NCBI GenBank assembly: GCA_024225195.1
Contig: JAAEMV010000078.1
Span: 1-64,000, forward strand
Reading direction: 5' to 3'
Origin: Planctomycetaceae bacterium
GTDB lineage: Bacteria > Planctomycetota > Planctomycetia > Pirellulales > Pirellulaceae
Length of the DNA: 64,000 bases
In this document: positions 38,656 to 50,586 of the stretch, piece after piece
Position numbering within the stretch: the stretch's first letter is position 1
How the letters are laid out: the number at the start of each line of letters is the position of its first letter
Notes under the pieces: model-generated
What the model was told of the DNA's origin: nothing
Seen by the model: the letters and a program-made list of their open reading frames with translations, nothing else
Database searches by the model: none
Position numbers and translations under genes: made by a program

Positions 38656-40182
38656 ATGAAAATCAGTGCTGACGAAATCGCCTCGGTGATTCAACAGGAA
38701 ATCACTAACTTTGAGAGCGAGATTGATGTTCGCGAAGTAGGAACCGTGCTGGAAGTCGGCGACGGTATTGCCCGTGTTCATGGCCTTACGAATGTTGCCG
38801 CCGGTGAGATGGTTGAATTCCCTGGGGGAATCATTGGTCTTGCGTTTAACCTCGAAGAGAACTCGGTCGGTATCATCATTCTTGGTGATTACCTTAAGAT
38901 CAATGAAGGTGACCAGGTTAAGTCGTTGGGAACCTTGCTCTCCGTTCCGGTTGGTGATGCGGTTGTCGGTCGCGTTGTTGATCCTCTTGGAAATCCTCTC
39001 GATGGAAAAGGGCCTGTCAATTCAGATGCGACACGTCCTGTTGAGATCATTGCGGCGGGTGTTGCTGAGCGAAAGCCGGTAACCGAGTCGATGCCAACCG
39101 GTATTAAAGCGGTTGATGCGATGACCCCGGTTGGTCGCGGACAACGCGAATTGATCATTGGCGATCGTAAGACCGGTAAGACGGCCATCGGTATTGATGC
39201 GATCATCAACCAAAAAGGGACTGGCGTTCAATGTTTCTACATTGCTGTCGGTCAGAAGGATTCGTCGGTTGCAGGCGTAATCAAAGAGCTTGAAGAGAAC
39301 GGAGCCATGGACTACACCACGGTGATCGTCTCTGGTGCAAGTTCACCCGCACCAATGCAGTACATCGCTCCTTATGCTGGAACGGCAATGGCGGAGCATT
39401 TCATGTACGCTGGCGGTCATTGCTTGGTTGTCTACGATGACCTTTCGAAGCAGGCGGTTGCTTATCGCGAACTTTCTTTGCTAATGCGGCGTCCTCCGGG
39501 ACGTGAAGCCTACCCGGGCGACGTGTTTTACTGTCACTCTCGTTTGTTAGAGCGGAGTGTAAAGCTCAGCGACGAACTGGGTGGTGGTTCAATCACATCG
39601 CTTCCAATTATTGAAACACAAGAAGGCGAAGTTTCCGCCTACATTCCAACCAACGTAATTTCGATTACCGACGGTCAGATTTACCTTCAGCCCGACTTGT
39701 TCTTCTCGGGTGTTCGACCTGCGATGAACGCCGGTATTTCGGTTTCCCGTGTTGGAGGTAATGCCCAGGTTTCAGCGATGAAAAATGTGGCGGGTGGTTT
39801 GCGTCTCCAGTTGGCGGCTTTCCGAGCGTTGGAAGCGTTTGCTCAGTTGGGAACGGATCTCGACGCGGCGACTCAAGCTGACCTAGACCGTGGATATCGC
39901 ATGGTCGAATTGCTGAAGCAGCCACAATACAAACCGCTTCATGTTTGTGACCAGATTATGGTTATTTACGCGGGTACTTCTGGAAAGCTGGACGGCGTTG
40001 CTGTGGCTGACGTTCGCCGGTGGGAAGAAGAGTTCCTGGATTACATCCACACGAAAAAACAAAATGTTTGGGATAGCCTGGACGAAAATAAAGATGTCAG
40101 CGCTGTGATGAAAAAGGCTGACAATGAGGTCACCCAAATGGTGGTCGCTGCCATCGACGAATTTAATCAATCGTTTAAGTAG
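38656..40182 (+). CDS. atpA: F-type ATP synthase subunit alpha
   Basis: [49 protein letters not shown]. Confidence 0.98.
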   Translation: MKISADEIASVIQQEITNFESEIDVREVGTVLEVGDGIARVHGLTNVAAGEMVEFPGGIIGLAFNLEENSVGIIILGDYLKINEGDQVKSLGTLLSVPVGDAVVGRVVDPLGNPLDGKGPVNSDATRPVEIIAAGVAERKPVTESMPTGIKAVDAMTPVGRGQRELIIGDRKTGKTAIGIDAIINQKGTGVQCFYIAVGQKDSSVAGVIKELEENGAMDYTTVIVSGASSPAPMQYIAPYAGTAMAEHFMYAGGHCLVVYDDLSKQAVAYRELSLLMRRPPGREAYPGDVFYCHSRLLERSVKLSDELGGGSITSLPIIETQEGEVSAYIPTNVISITDGQIYLQPDLFFSGVRPAMNAGISVSRVGGNAQVSAMKNVAGGLRLQLAAFRALEAFAQLGTDLDAATQADLDRGYRMVELLKQPQYKPLHVCDQIMVIYAGTSGKLDGVAVADVRRWEEEFLDYIHTKKQNVWDSLDENKDVSAVMKKADNEVTQMVVAAIDEFNQSFK

Positions 40183-40331
40183 TGCAGAGGTTCTCAGGTT
40201 GCTCCGAGGAGTCACTTGAGCCGACCTCTGGTTAACTAAGAAGTAAGGCACGAAGGAAGGACGGAAACTGAAGGTTAGAAATCGAGCTCGATCACGAGCT
40301 GCAGACAACCGGAAATTTCCCATAAATATAA

Positions 40332-41225
40332 ATGGCCAACGCCCGAGCACTTGATAAACGTCGCAAGTCGATCCGTAATATTAAAAAGATTACGAGAACG
40401 ATGGAGTTGATTGCGACTGCAAGATTTAAAAAAGCGATGGATCGTGCGACCTCGGCAAGTGATTACACGAAACGTATCACTTCTGTTGTCGCTGATTTGG
40501 CACGTGCTGGTCTTGAGGTTTCGCATCCGCTGTTGGAAGCGCCTGAGGAAACGAAATCCGCCACGCTGTTGGTGTTGACTGGAAATCGAGGTCTTTGCGG
40601 CGGTTACAATGGAAACGCAATTCGTCTTGGTGCAAAGACCTTCGAAGCGCTGTCGAGTGAGATCGGAAACGTTAGCCTCGAGGTAAGTGGCAAGCGAGGG
40701 ATTTCGGGTTTTAATTTCCGTGACATGGCAGTGGCTGAGTCGTTTACAAATTTCGACGACCAACCGTTATACGCTGAAGTTGAAATGATCGCCAACCGGT
40801 ATCTTCGAGCCTACGCTGAAGGAACCTTAGATCGGCTTGACGTAACCTATACAAAATTTATCTCTGTCGCGAAGCAAGAAATTGTCAACGAGACCTTGCT
40901 GCCGTTAGGGAAAATTGAAGGTGCGGAGGTGGTGGACGATGATTCGGAGGCTTCTGGTAAGACGTCGCTTTACGAGTTCGTGCCTTCGGCAGAGAGTATT
41001 TTAGAAGAGGTCGTCCCAACAAGTTTTAAGATTAAGTTATTTAAGTGCTTTCTCGATGCGGCAGTCAGCGAGCAGGTTGCTCGAATGGTGGCGATGAAGA
41101 GTGCAACTGAAAATGCAAATGACATGATCAAGATGCTTTCAAGAACTTACAACCGTGCTCGACAATCCCAGATTACGGGTGAGATCATGGAAGTCATTGG
41201 TGGTGTCGAGGCGTTAGAGGGATAG
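40332..41225 (+). CDS. atpG: F-type ATP synthase subunit gamma
   Basis: MANARALDKRRKSIRNIKKITRTMELIATARFKKA ... LTGNRGLCGGYNGN ... ARQSQITGEIMEVIGGVEAL. Confidence 0.97.
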   Translation: MANARALDKRRKSIRNIKKITRTMELIATARFKKAMDRATSASDYTKRITSVVADLARAGLEVSHPLLEAPEETKSATLLVLTGNRGLCGGYNGNAIRLGAKTFEALSSEIGNVSLEVSGKRGISGFNFRDMAVAESFTNFDDQPLYAEVEMIANRYLRAYAEGTLDRLDVTYTKFISVAKQEIVNETLLPLGKIEGAEVVDDDSEASGKTSLYEFVPSAESILEEVVPTSFKIKLFKCFLDAAVSEQVARMVAMKSATENANDMIKMLSRTYNRARQSQITGEIMEVIGGVEALEG

Positions 41226-41291
41226 ATAAAGAGAATGTGAGTCGGTGCTTCGACTTGCTGAGTATAGAAGCTAAATCAAACTGAAAATTGA

Positions 41292-42743
<1,452 letters not shown>

Positions 42744-42852
42744 TTTTGAGGGCAGCCGATCGAAAGACTTGGCTGCTTCTCGGTTTTGTTCGTTGAGCGG
42801 TAGATTGAGTCCGGCTTTTTAAAAAGTTTTCGTGCGTATTTAGAGCAATGTT

Positions 42853-43248
42853 ATGGCACAGATACAACTTGTAATCGTCACACCTGAAAAAACGACGCTT
42901 GATCAGATGGTCGATGCTGTGACACTCACGCTCTTCGATGGCGAAGCTGGTTTTTTACCGGGGCACGCCCCGATGATTGGTAGACTCGGACCGGGTGAAC
43001 TTCGGGCACGCGTTGGTTCTGAGGAATCGAGATATTACGTTGAGGGCGGCAACGTCCAGGTTGAGAACAACGTGGTTTCGGTTTTGACAGGTCAAAGCAT
43101 GGACGTCGCTGAGATTGATCTTGCGGCGGCGAAGGCAGCACTTGAGGCCGCTGAGGCGGAATCGGCGTCATCACCAGCGTTGGCTGAAATGAAGCAAAAG
43201 GCGATCGCTCAGGCTCAGGCGAAGATTCGAATCGCATCCAAAGCCTAA
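42853..43248 (+). CDS. atpC: F-type ATP synthase subunit epsilon
   Basis: IQLVIVTPEKTTLDQMVDAVTLTLFDGEAGFLPGHAPMIGRLGPGELR. Confidence 0.95.
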   Translation: MAQIQLVIVTPEKTTLDQMVDAVTLTLFDGEAGFLPGHAPMIGRLGPGELRARVGSEESRYYVEGGNVQVENNVVSVLTGQSMDVAEIDLAAAKAALEAAEAESASSPALAEMKQKAIAQAQAKIRIASKA

Positions 43249-43264
43249 GCTTTCGGTTGGTCAG

Positions 43265-43975
43265 TTACTTCGAAGTTTTCTTGGCATTCTCAAGGCAACC
43301 GGACTGGCGGAAACTGTCGGTTAGCACCTCATTCCACAGGATGTATCCAGTGACGTTGAGGTGAAGGTTATCTTTAGCGAACAACTCGGGCCGAGGTTTT
43401 TGGTCGGCTCCCATCATCGGCTGATCGATATCGACAAAGAAGAGTTGATCATCTGCCTCGCAGTAAGATTTAATAAGTTCGTTAGTCTTTCTCATTTGTG
43501 TTACTCGTTTCCACCGCTTGATGCTGGGCTTGATCGCTACAAAATGGATTTTGGTTGACGGTAGCTTTTTTCGAACGATGGCTACGAATTCAGCAAAATC
43601 AGCGAATACTCGTTGAGGAGATTTTCCAGCGTTGATGTCATTGTCGCCTGCATACATAACAATCGACTGAGGTTCGTAGTTGAGAACAATTCGGTCGAGG
43701 AATTGAACGGAGTCGGCGAGTTCCGACCCTCCAAATCCGCGATTGATGGTCACTAAGTTTGGAAAAGATTTGCTTAGGTTCCACAGGCGAATGCTGGAAC
43801 TGCCAACGAACAAAATGGCGTTTTTAGGTGGCATTTTCTTCTTGTCAGCGGCTTCAAATTTGGCGATGTCAGCCTGCCATTGCGATGAGTCGTGAGGGTC
43901 CTGTGGCTCCGACTGTGCGACGGCGTAATGCGTTAGTGCCAGAGTGAGGAATATGGCAACTAGGTTTTTCTTCAT
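43265..43975 (-). CDS. Secreted GDSL/SGNH-family hydrolase
   Basis: ILFVGSSSIRLW, NRGFGGSELAD, MYAGDNDINAGKSP, DNLHLNVTGY. Confidence 0.9.
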   Translation of the reverse strand: MKKNLVAIFLTLALTHYAVAQSEPQDPHDSSQWQADIAKFEAADKKKMPPKNAILFVGSSSIRLWNLSKSFPNLVTINRGFGGSELADSVQFLDRIVLNYEPQSIVMYAGDNDINAGKSPQRVFADFAEFVAIVRKKLPSTKIHFVAIKPSIKRWKRVTQMRKTNELIKSYCEADDQLFFVDIDQPMMGADQKPRPELFAKDNLHLNVTGYILWNEVLTDSFRQSGCLENAKKTSK

Positions 43976-44093
43976 CGGTGTTGTCAGTCTTGGGTCAATG
44001 GAAATGGGCAGCGTTTAAGGGAGTTCACTGAATCCTTGGGGTGGCATCATAGATTATAAAGTGGTAACTGAAACCGCCCCAAGAAAAAAAGAG

Positions 44094-44933
44094 TTAGGTC
44101 CCTGGCTGTTGGAAATCGGCGTGCTGAGAAACTATTTCCAGGATCAGTGGGTGGAGTTTTGAATTGGTGGCCAGAACTGAACTTTTCTCCAACGGGAGAG
44201 TTGTTCCTTTGCAAGTAGTAACGGTACCTCCAGCTTCTTCGACAAATAATCGGGCGGCTGCGAAATCCCAAGGGGAGAGCTCGTATTCAAAGTAGCCGCC
44301 GAATCGACCAAGGCCAACTTGGACAAGATCAAGTGCGGCCGTTCCAAACCTGCGAATTCCATGAATCTTTTGGTGAAAGAGCGCTTCGACGGCATTGAGC
44401 GTGGCTTTCATCATGGCTCCGCGATCGTAGTAAAATCCTACGGCAATCATCGTGTTTTCAAGGGACTGATGTTGGTTGACGGAAACCGGATTGGCATTCC
44501 AGTACGAACCCTTCCCGCGCTGAGTGGTAAAGAGGTCGCCGTTGGTCGGATTAAGAATCACGCCACATTGGGCGACTCCCTTCCGGTAGTAGGCGATTGA
44601 GATTGCGAAATGAGGGATGCCGTGCGCGAAATTGTTCGTTCCATCGAGCGGATCGATTACCCAAAGATGTTCGCTCTCGAGCGTCGCTGTGTGTTCTTCT
44701 TCTGCTAGGAACTGGTGATCAGGTAATTCTCTTCGAATGTCATCTACAATCGCCCGCTCTGCTTCGATATCAGCCTTGGTGACAACTCCTTGAAATTCTT
44801 CGTTTGTATATTTTGTGCGAATTTCTGCCGACGCAAGGTCTGAGAAATAAGATGACAGTATCTGTTCGGCTTTTCTTGCGGCATTGATTGCTACTGTCAA
44901 CTCAGACGAGGGTGTCATGTTTTCAGAGGTCAT
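44094..44933 (-). CDS. Inositol monophosphatase family protein
   Basis: FLAEEEHT, WVIDPLDGTNNFAHGIPHFAISIA, SPWDFAAARLFVEEAGG. Confidence 0.93.
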   Translation of the reverse strand: MTSENMTPSSELTVAINAARKAEQILSSYFSDLASAEIRTKYTNEEFQGVVTKADIEAERAIVDDIRRELPDHQFLAEEEHTATLESEHLWVIDPLDGTNNFAHGIPHFAISIAYYRKGVAQCGVILNPTNGDLFTTQRGKGSYWNANPVSVNQHQSLENTMIAVGFYYDRGAMMKATLNAVEALFHQKIHGIRRFGTAALDLVQVGLGRFGGYFEYELSPWDFAAARLFVEEAGGTVTTCKGTTLPLEKSSVLATNSKLHPLILEIVSQHADFQQPGT

Positions 44934-45007
44934 GTTTGTGGAGGTCTTGTTTGTGATAGTGTTTAGGTGACGCGAATTTAATAGGTAATGCTTCAGCTTT
45001 GTGGCAG

Positions 45008-46555
45008 TTAGTGGTTCTTGACGGTTGGTAGATTGTTCATGAGGTCAATGATTGACGAACGATCTTCTGTGGAGGGAATGGTCGACGTATCTTGTAACTG
45101 GAAACACTCGCTAAGGCTTTGTGACTGGAATCCTTCGTTGAGGATTTCAAAGCTATTGGGAGTGGTCAGACCGGGGTGTTCCACTCCACAGGCATGGCTT
45201 AGCTGAAGAATTTCTTTTCTGAGGGTGAGAATGAAGTTGGCAAGTTTTGCCGATTTATCGGTTGGGTCGAGGCCTCGCATGAGCCATGGATTTTGCGTTG
45301 CGACGCCAGTGGGACATTTGCCTGTGTGGCAAACTTGGGCTTGAATGCAGCCAATGGCAAGCATGGCTTCTCGGGCAATGTTTATCATGTCGCATCCCAT
45401 CGCCATTGCTGCGAGAGACTCATGCGGGAATCCTAGTTTTCCAGCACCGATGAACGTGATGTTTTCTTGGAGATTAAGTTCAGCAAACTCACGGAAGACT
45501 CGCGAAAATCCGAGTTTAAACGGCAGAGACACGTGGTCGGAAAAAGTAAGCGGTGCGGCGCCGGTTCCACCCTCCCCGCCGTCGATGCAGATAAAGTCGA
45601 CTCCGCGGGTGCGCGTCTCCATTAGCCTGGCAAGTTCTTGCCAGAAATTAAGTTCCCCAACGGCGGACTTTATTCCAATGGGTAGGCCAGACTTTTCGGC
45701 GAGTCGTTCGACAAAGTCGAGAAGTTCATCAGCGTTAGAGAATTCAAGGTGGGAGTTCGGTGAGAGGCAGCTTTTTCCGATCTCAATTCCACGAATATCT
45801 GCAATCTCAGCGGTTACTTTACTCGCGGGCAGAACGCCACCGCGACCAGGTTTGGCACCTTGACTCAGTTTGATTTCAATTGCTTTGACTTGATATTGAT
45901 CGCAAGCTTCGACGAATTTGTTTTCATCGAATCCTCCGTCGTTTCGTCTGGCTCCATAATATCCGGTGCCAAGTTGCCAGATCAGTCCGCCTCCCAAATC
46001 GTGGTGTGGCGAGATTCCTCCTTCCCCCGTATTGTGCAGACATTCGGCTATCGCACACCCTCGATTAATAGCCTGGACTGCCGGCGCCGAAAGTGAGCCA
46101 TAACTCATCGCTGAAACGTTGATAATAGAATTGGGGCGGAAGGCGAGTTTTCGATTTCGCGGGCCACCTAAAATTTTGGCGACAGGAATTCGATAATGCG
46201 GATCATAATTAGGGTCATCTGGTTGAATGTCGTGAATGGGAAACGTCGATTGTTTAACGATCAAGTAGCCCGAGGTTTGTTCCAAGTCGTTATCGGTTCC
46301 GAAGCCGAAATAATTGTTACCTTTGCTGGCAGAGCGATAGATCCAGTGTCGTTGGTCGCGGGTGAAGGGACGTTCTTCGTTGTTGCCCGCGACAATATAT
46401 TGCCGTAGTTTGGGGCCGAGTTCTTCGAGCAGGTAACGTCCGTGTCCGAGCACGGGGAAATTGCGGAGGATCGGATGTTTTTTTTGTGTTAGATCGTGCA
46501 CTGCAATCATGAACACGACAAAAAAGATTACACCCAGTATTATGTAGCCCGTCAC
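45008..46555 (-). CDS. FMN-binding glutamate synthase-family protein with N-terminal TM
   Basis: VSAMSYGSLSAPAVQAINRG, KLSQGAKPGRGGVLPASKVTAEIA, DFICIDGGEGGTGAAPL, CPTGVATQNP. Confidence 0.9.
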   Translation of the reverse strand: MTGYIILGVIFFVVFMIAVHDLTQKKHPILRNFPVLGHGRYLLEELGPKLRQYIVAGNNEERPFTRDQRHWIYRSASKGNNYFGFGTDNDLEQTSGYLIVKQSTFPIHDIQPDDPNYDPHYRIPVAKILGGPRNRKLAFRPNSIINVSAMSYGSLSAPAVQAINRGCAIAECLHNTGEGGISPHHDLGGGLIWQLGTGYYGARRNDGGFDENKFVEACDQYQVKAIEIKLSQGAKPGRGGVLPASKVTAEIADIRGIEIGKSCLSPNSHLEFSNADELLDFVERLAEKSGLPIGIKSAVGELNFWQELARLMETRTRGVDFICIDGGEGGTGAAPLTFSDHVSLPFKLGFSRVFREFAELNLQENITFIGAGKLGFPHESLAAMAMGCDMINIAREAMLAIGCIQAQVCHTGKCPTGVATQNPWLMRGLDPTDKSAKLANFILTLRKEILQLSHACGVEHPGLTTPNSFEILNEGFQSQSLSECFQLQDTSTIPSTEDRSSIIDLMNNLPTVKNH

Positions 46556-46730
46556 TATGCACCTCAATCTCGTAGGAATGAACCCTTTCCAGTTTAACCC
46601 TCGATGGGTGCTGTTAGCTACTCCGAACGGTAATCAATTATCTAGGGAGAATTGATTTTTGTATGTGGAAATCCAATGGAAGCAGAGCCGAGCGGTTATC
46701 TTGGCTTCCGTGAGTGACTAGGATAGACGC

Positions 46731-49325
46731 GTGAAATCTTTCGTAAAAAAACTCAAAACACCTCTGTTTCGGTTTTGGCCTGCGCTCTTGATTGGTGGGA
46801 TCTGGGTCTGGTTTTTTGGTCCGATGATGATGGGCCGCGAAGTCGTTGGATTTCGCGATTCTGCTTATCTCTATTATCCGTTGTTTGAATGGATTGATGC
46901 GCAGTGGGCGGCTGGCGAAATCCCGCTTTGGAATCCGTTTTGTAATTTCGGGATGCCGGTGATCGGAGATGGTTCTTCGAGTGTTTTTTATCCGGGCAAA
47001 CTAGTTTTCTTTTGCCGTTTTCTGAGTTATCCGTCGCGTTACGGGATTTATCTAGCAATGCACGTTCCTCTGGCTGCGGTCGGTGCGTATAAATTTTCCC
47101 GGTTGATTGGCGCGAAGAAGACGGGCGCGACGCTGGCGGCGTTCGCCTATCCCTTTGGTGGAGTCGTGTTGTTTCAGGTGACCAATGTGATCTATCTGGT
47201 AAGCGCGGCTTGGTTTCCGTGGGCCATGATTTGTGTTTTACAGATGGTTCAAACTAAACATCTAAAGTGGGCGCTTGGTTTGGCTATGGTTTGCGCGATG
47301 ATGATCCTTGGCGGGGATCCGCAAATGGTCTATCACGTTGGGCTGATCTCGGTGGTTACCCTCGGAGTTCAGTGGGCTCGGACACGTAAGCGGCTTGATT
47401 TGCAGCGTCGCTTGGGTGGGTGGCAGGCGTTGATCTTAATGGCTGTTTTAGTCGGAACCACCAGTTTGCTTTCGGCAGTGCAGTTATTGCCGACGATGGA
47501 GTGGTCGCGATTGAGCGAGCGTTCAAGAACCTCCCGGGTGATGAATTTTTACCAGGCAGTTGGAAGTGAATTAAGTCAGACCGCCCCCGAGTCTGGAGGT
47601 CAGTCACTGCTGGATGATGCCAGTGGAGTTGCCGGGCATGCTTACCAATTCAGCCAGCCTCCCTGGTCGGTGATGGAATTGGTTTGGCCGAATATTTCGG
47701 GGAGGCCATTTCCCATCAATCGACGGTGGACTGCTAACCTTGCAGGCGCTGATCGGATGTGGGTGCCGTCCCTCTATGCCGGTTTGGCTGTTTTTATTTT
47801 AGGGATTCTCAGTTTGCGATTTTGGGGGCGCAGCAAGAAACAAGTCTGGCTCTCTTGGGTTTTTTGCATATTTACCATGGGGTCGTTCGGTTGGTATGGA
47901 CTTGTTTGGTTCATTAATGAATTTCACCCTGACCCTTCTTTTCGAAGTTCGCTAGGGCCTCAAGTGGGAGGTGTTTATTGGTGGATGGTAATGACTTTGC
48001 CAAAATATTTTTTGTTTCGTTATCCAGCTAAGTTGTTTGTGATTTCCAGTTTTGCAATCGTAGTATTAGCGGCGATGAACTTTCATAAGTTGCGTACGCG
48101 TGGTGTGGCAGCGGTCAGCTTGGTCCTGGCTTGTCTCAGTTTTGCCGGATGGGTGGCGGTGAATCAAGGAAGCGAGGCTTGGTTTCCGTTGGCCATTTCA
48201 GATCCATTTTTTGGCCCTTTTGATTTCGAGGGATCGCTTGTCGAGATCAAGGCGGCGCTGCTCCATACCTGCATAGTCGCGTTCGTGCTGTTCGCAGGGA
48301 GTTGGTTGGGGGCGTCGGGGAGGTTGGGCCGGAATTCGACCAACTGGCTTTTCGGAGCGGTGCTTCTAGTTTCGATCGTTGAAACTTCGCTCGCCAATCA
48401 CTGGTTGGTTTCAACTGTTCCTGTTGCAGCATTTACAGAAGAAACGGAGGGACCTGCCGGGCTAAGAGAATTGCAGCAACAGATTGGTGTTGAACCGCTC
48501 AGGATTTATCGAAGTGAGATGGGGGCTTCACCACCGGTAGAGTGGGCCACAGTGAGCTCGGACCAACGGCTTGAGGAAGTCGTGAGTTGGCAGCGACGGT
48601 CAATGTTTCCCAAGCAACATTTGGGTGAGGATGTTGTGCTGTTAGGTAGTTTCAGTTCAATCTGGCCGCAATCCTACCAGGGCTTGATCGATCGCTGGGA
48701 AGCCGTTGTTGCTGGGGATTACGATCCGAAGGGAACAAGGTGGATGCAGGATTCGCGAATTCACGGCCTCATTAAGAGATCAGACGAGGGGGATCTCCTG
48801 ATCAAGCCGCCCCCCTCCCCTGCTTACGAATCGTCGGCATTGCCGATTGAATGGATGTTTGAGTTTGAAAACGGGGCAGAACCTTTCCCTGTGGTTCCAA
48901 TTTCTGAATGGGGAGAGGGAATTAAGTTGATTGACTGGGAGGCCGCCACCAATCGTCCTGAGATTGAGATAACCGAGTTCAGTAGCAATCGATTTGTCGC
49001 CAAAGTAGTGACAGATCGACCACGGGTTTTAGGGTTCTACGCTCCCCCCGTCGAAGGTTGGAATGTGACTGTGTGGGACGTCGGCCGGGAGCAGGTTGTT
49101 TCTCCAGATTTATTGTTGGCCTCGGAATATTTACCTGATCCGAACGCCGGATTTGAAAATTTATCTCTACTGCCCTTTAATCAAGAAGGCGAATTTCTGG
49201 TTGAATTTCGCTACCAACCAAAGTCATTTTGGATGGGAGCTTCATTGAGTTTCTTAGGTTGGATCTCTGTATGTCTTTATGCAGGCCGTCGTTTTTGGGG
49301 GTTGCCCCGAATTGTAGGCGAGTAG
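46731..49325 (+). CDS. YfhO-like polytopic membrane protein
   Basis: GREVVGFRDSAYLYYPLFEWIDAQWAAGEIPLWNPFCNFGMPVIGDGSSSVFYPGKL; many TM helices. Confidence 0.75.
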   Translation: MKSFVKKLKTPLFRFWPALLIGGIWVWFFGPMMMGREVVGFRDSAYLYYPLFEWIDAQWAAGEIPLWNPFCNFGMPVIGDGSSSVFYPGKLVFFCRFLSYPSRYGIYLAMHVPLAAVGAYKFSRLIGAKKTGATLAAFAYPFGGVVLFQVTNVIYLVSAAWFPWAMICVLQMVQTKHLKWALGLAMVCAMMILGGDPQMVYHVGLISVVTLGVQWARTRKRLDLQRRLGGWQALILMAVLVGTTSLLSAVQLLPTMEWSRLSERSRTSRVMNFYQAVGSELSQTAPESGGQSLLDDASGVAGHAYQFSQPPWSVMELVWPNISGRPFPINRRWTANLAGADRMWVPSLYAGLAVFILGILSLRFWGRSKKQVWLSWVFCIFTMGSFGWYGLVWFINEFHPDPSFRSSLGPQVGGVYWWMVMTLPKYFLFRYPAKLFVISSFAIVVLAAMNFHKLRTRGVAAVSLVLACLSFAGWVAVNQGSEAWFPLAISDPFFGPFDFEGSLVEIKAALLHTCIVAFVLFAGSWLGASGRLGRNSTNWLFGAVLLVSIVETSLANHWLVSTVPVAAFTEETEGPAGLRELQQQIGVEPLRIYRSEMGASPPVEWATVSSDQRLEEVVSWQRRSMFPKQHLGEDVVLLGSFSSIWPQSYQGLIDRWEAVVAGDYDPKGTRWMQDSRIHGLIKRSDEGDLLIKPPPSPAYESSALPIEWMFEFENGAEPFPVVPISEWGEGIKLIDWEAATNRPEIEITEFSSNRFVAKVVTDRPRVLGFYAPPVEGWNVTVWDVGREQVVSPDLLLASEYLPDPNAGFENLSLLPFNQEGEFLVEFRYQPKSFWMGASLSFLGWISVCLYAGRRFWGLPRIVGE

Positions 49326-49468
49326 GATCCTACTGATTTGGCATCTCTGGCGGCGAGAATTCAAGAAAAACCATTGGAAGGATGCGATGCGTAATTAGAG
49401 TCGTTAGACTAACAGTGTTAAATTTTATTTCGTTTGACTTACGAATTTTTTATTGTCGAGGTGGTTCG

Positions 49469-50494
49469 ATGTTGCGTTTTTCAATTGGTGTGGGAGCTCT
49501 GGTTTGTGCGTTAGTTTTGCCGCCGCTTTCTTTGCCGCTCAATGCGCAGGACGATGCTGACGAGCAAGTGACGGTAGGAAGTATCGAAGTGCTCGATCCT
49601 TCATTGAAAGACTTGATCGATCCGACAAGTCCAATCGAAGTCCTGACGACTGGGTATCAGTGGTCGGAAGGTCCGGTCTGGATCAAAGACAAAAGTGTCT
49701 TGCTTTTTTCAGATGTGCCTCAAAATAAGATCCACTGTTGGAGTCCAAAAAACGGACATTCGATTTTCATGGATCCCAGCGGTTACGAGGGGAAAAATGG
49801 CGAAAAGGAGCCAGGTTCTAACGGGCTGATGACCGATGCCAAAGGTCGGTTGGTTGTTTGCGATCATGGTAATCGGCGAATTTACCGTGTTGAAGCGGAT
49901 GGTTCAAAGACGACCTTAGCAGATAAATTTGAAGGCAAACGGTTTAACAGCCCCAACGATTTGGTCATTCATTCCAACGGTGCAATTTACTTTACCGATC
50001 CACCGTATGGATTGCGAGATGAGTCCAAGCGGGAGCTTGATTATTGCGGAGTGTACCGACTTGGTGTCGATGGTGAGGTGACGCTGTTGACCAAAGAGCT
50101 GGAACGTCCTAACGGGATTGCGTTGTCTCCCGATGAAAAGACTTTGTACGTCGCCCAATCGCACCGCCCTGCTCCGATTTATAACGCTTACGCGATTAAA
50201 CCTGATGGGACGACGGCAGCAAAAGGGAAGACGATTCTTAATAGCATTAAGTATGCGAACCAAGGAGATCCGGGCATGCCGGATGGCATGTGCGTTGATG
50301 TGCAGGGAAATCTCTGGGCATCGGGGCCGGGCGGGATACTCGTGATTTCCCCGACCGGAAAGCTATTGGGGCGATTAATGATGGGCAAGCCAACGGCGAA
50401 CTGTGCGTTTGGGGGCGATGGATCCACTCTGTTCATCACATCCAGCGATCGGATTTGTCGCGTGCAAACAAAAACTAAAGGTTTGGGGTTTTAG
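49469..50494 (+). CDS. SMP-30/gluconolactonase-like secreted beta-propeller
   Basis: WSEGPVWIKDKSVLLFSDVPQNKIHCW, GSNGLMTDAKGRLVVCDHGNRRIYR, FNSPNDLVIHSNGAIYFTDPPYG. Confidence 0.92.
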   Translation: MLRFSIGVGALVCALVLPPLSLPLNAQDDADEQVTVGSIEVLDPSLKDLIDPTSPIEVLTTGYQWSEGPVWIKDKSVLLFSDVPQNKIHCWSPKNGHSIFMDPSGYEGKNGEKEPGSNGLMTDAKGRLVVCDHGNRRIYRVEADGSKTTLADKFEGKRFNSPNDLVIHSNGAIYFTDPPYGLRDESKRELDYCGVYRLGVDGEVTLLTKELERPNGIALSPDEKTLYVAQSHRPAPIYNAYAIKPDGTTAAKGKTILNSIKYANQGDPGMPDGMCVDVQGNLWASGPGGILVISPTGKLLGRLMMGKPTANCAFGGDGSTLFITSSDRICRVQTKTKGLGF

Positions 50495-50586
50495 CCAATT
50501 TTCAATTAATTGTGGCAGTTGCCAGTGGTTGGCTTGCTGCGTTTCTTGGAGGTTGGAAACCGGTTGGTTGGATTTATCAGTGGTTC

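Noticed and set aside
42749-42790. GCAGCC...GGCTGC inverted repeat between atpD and atpC as a terminator
   Set aside because: Short stem inside an operon with no strong T-run; insufficient support.
44915-44955. Imperfect 15-bp duplication (gaggtcatgtttgtg / gaggtcttgtttgtg) at the start of the inositol monophosphatase gene
   Set aside because: Short and single; may only duplicate the start region, with no clear regulatory interpretation.
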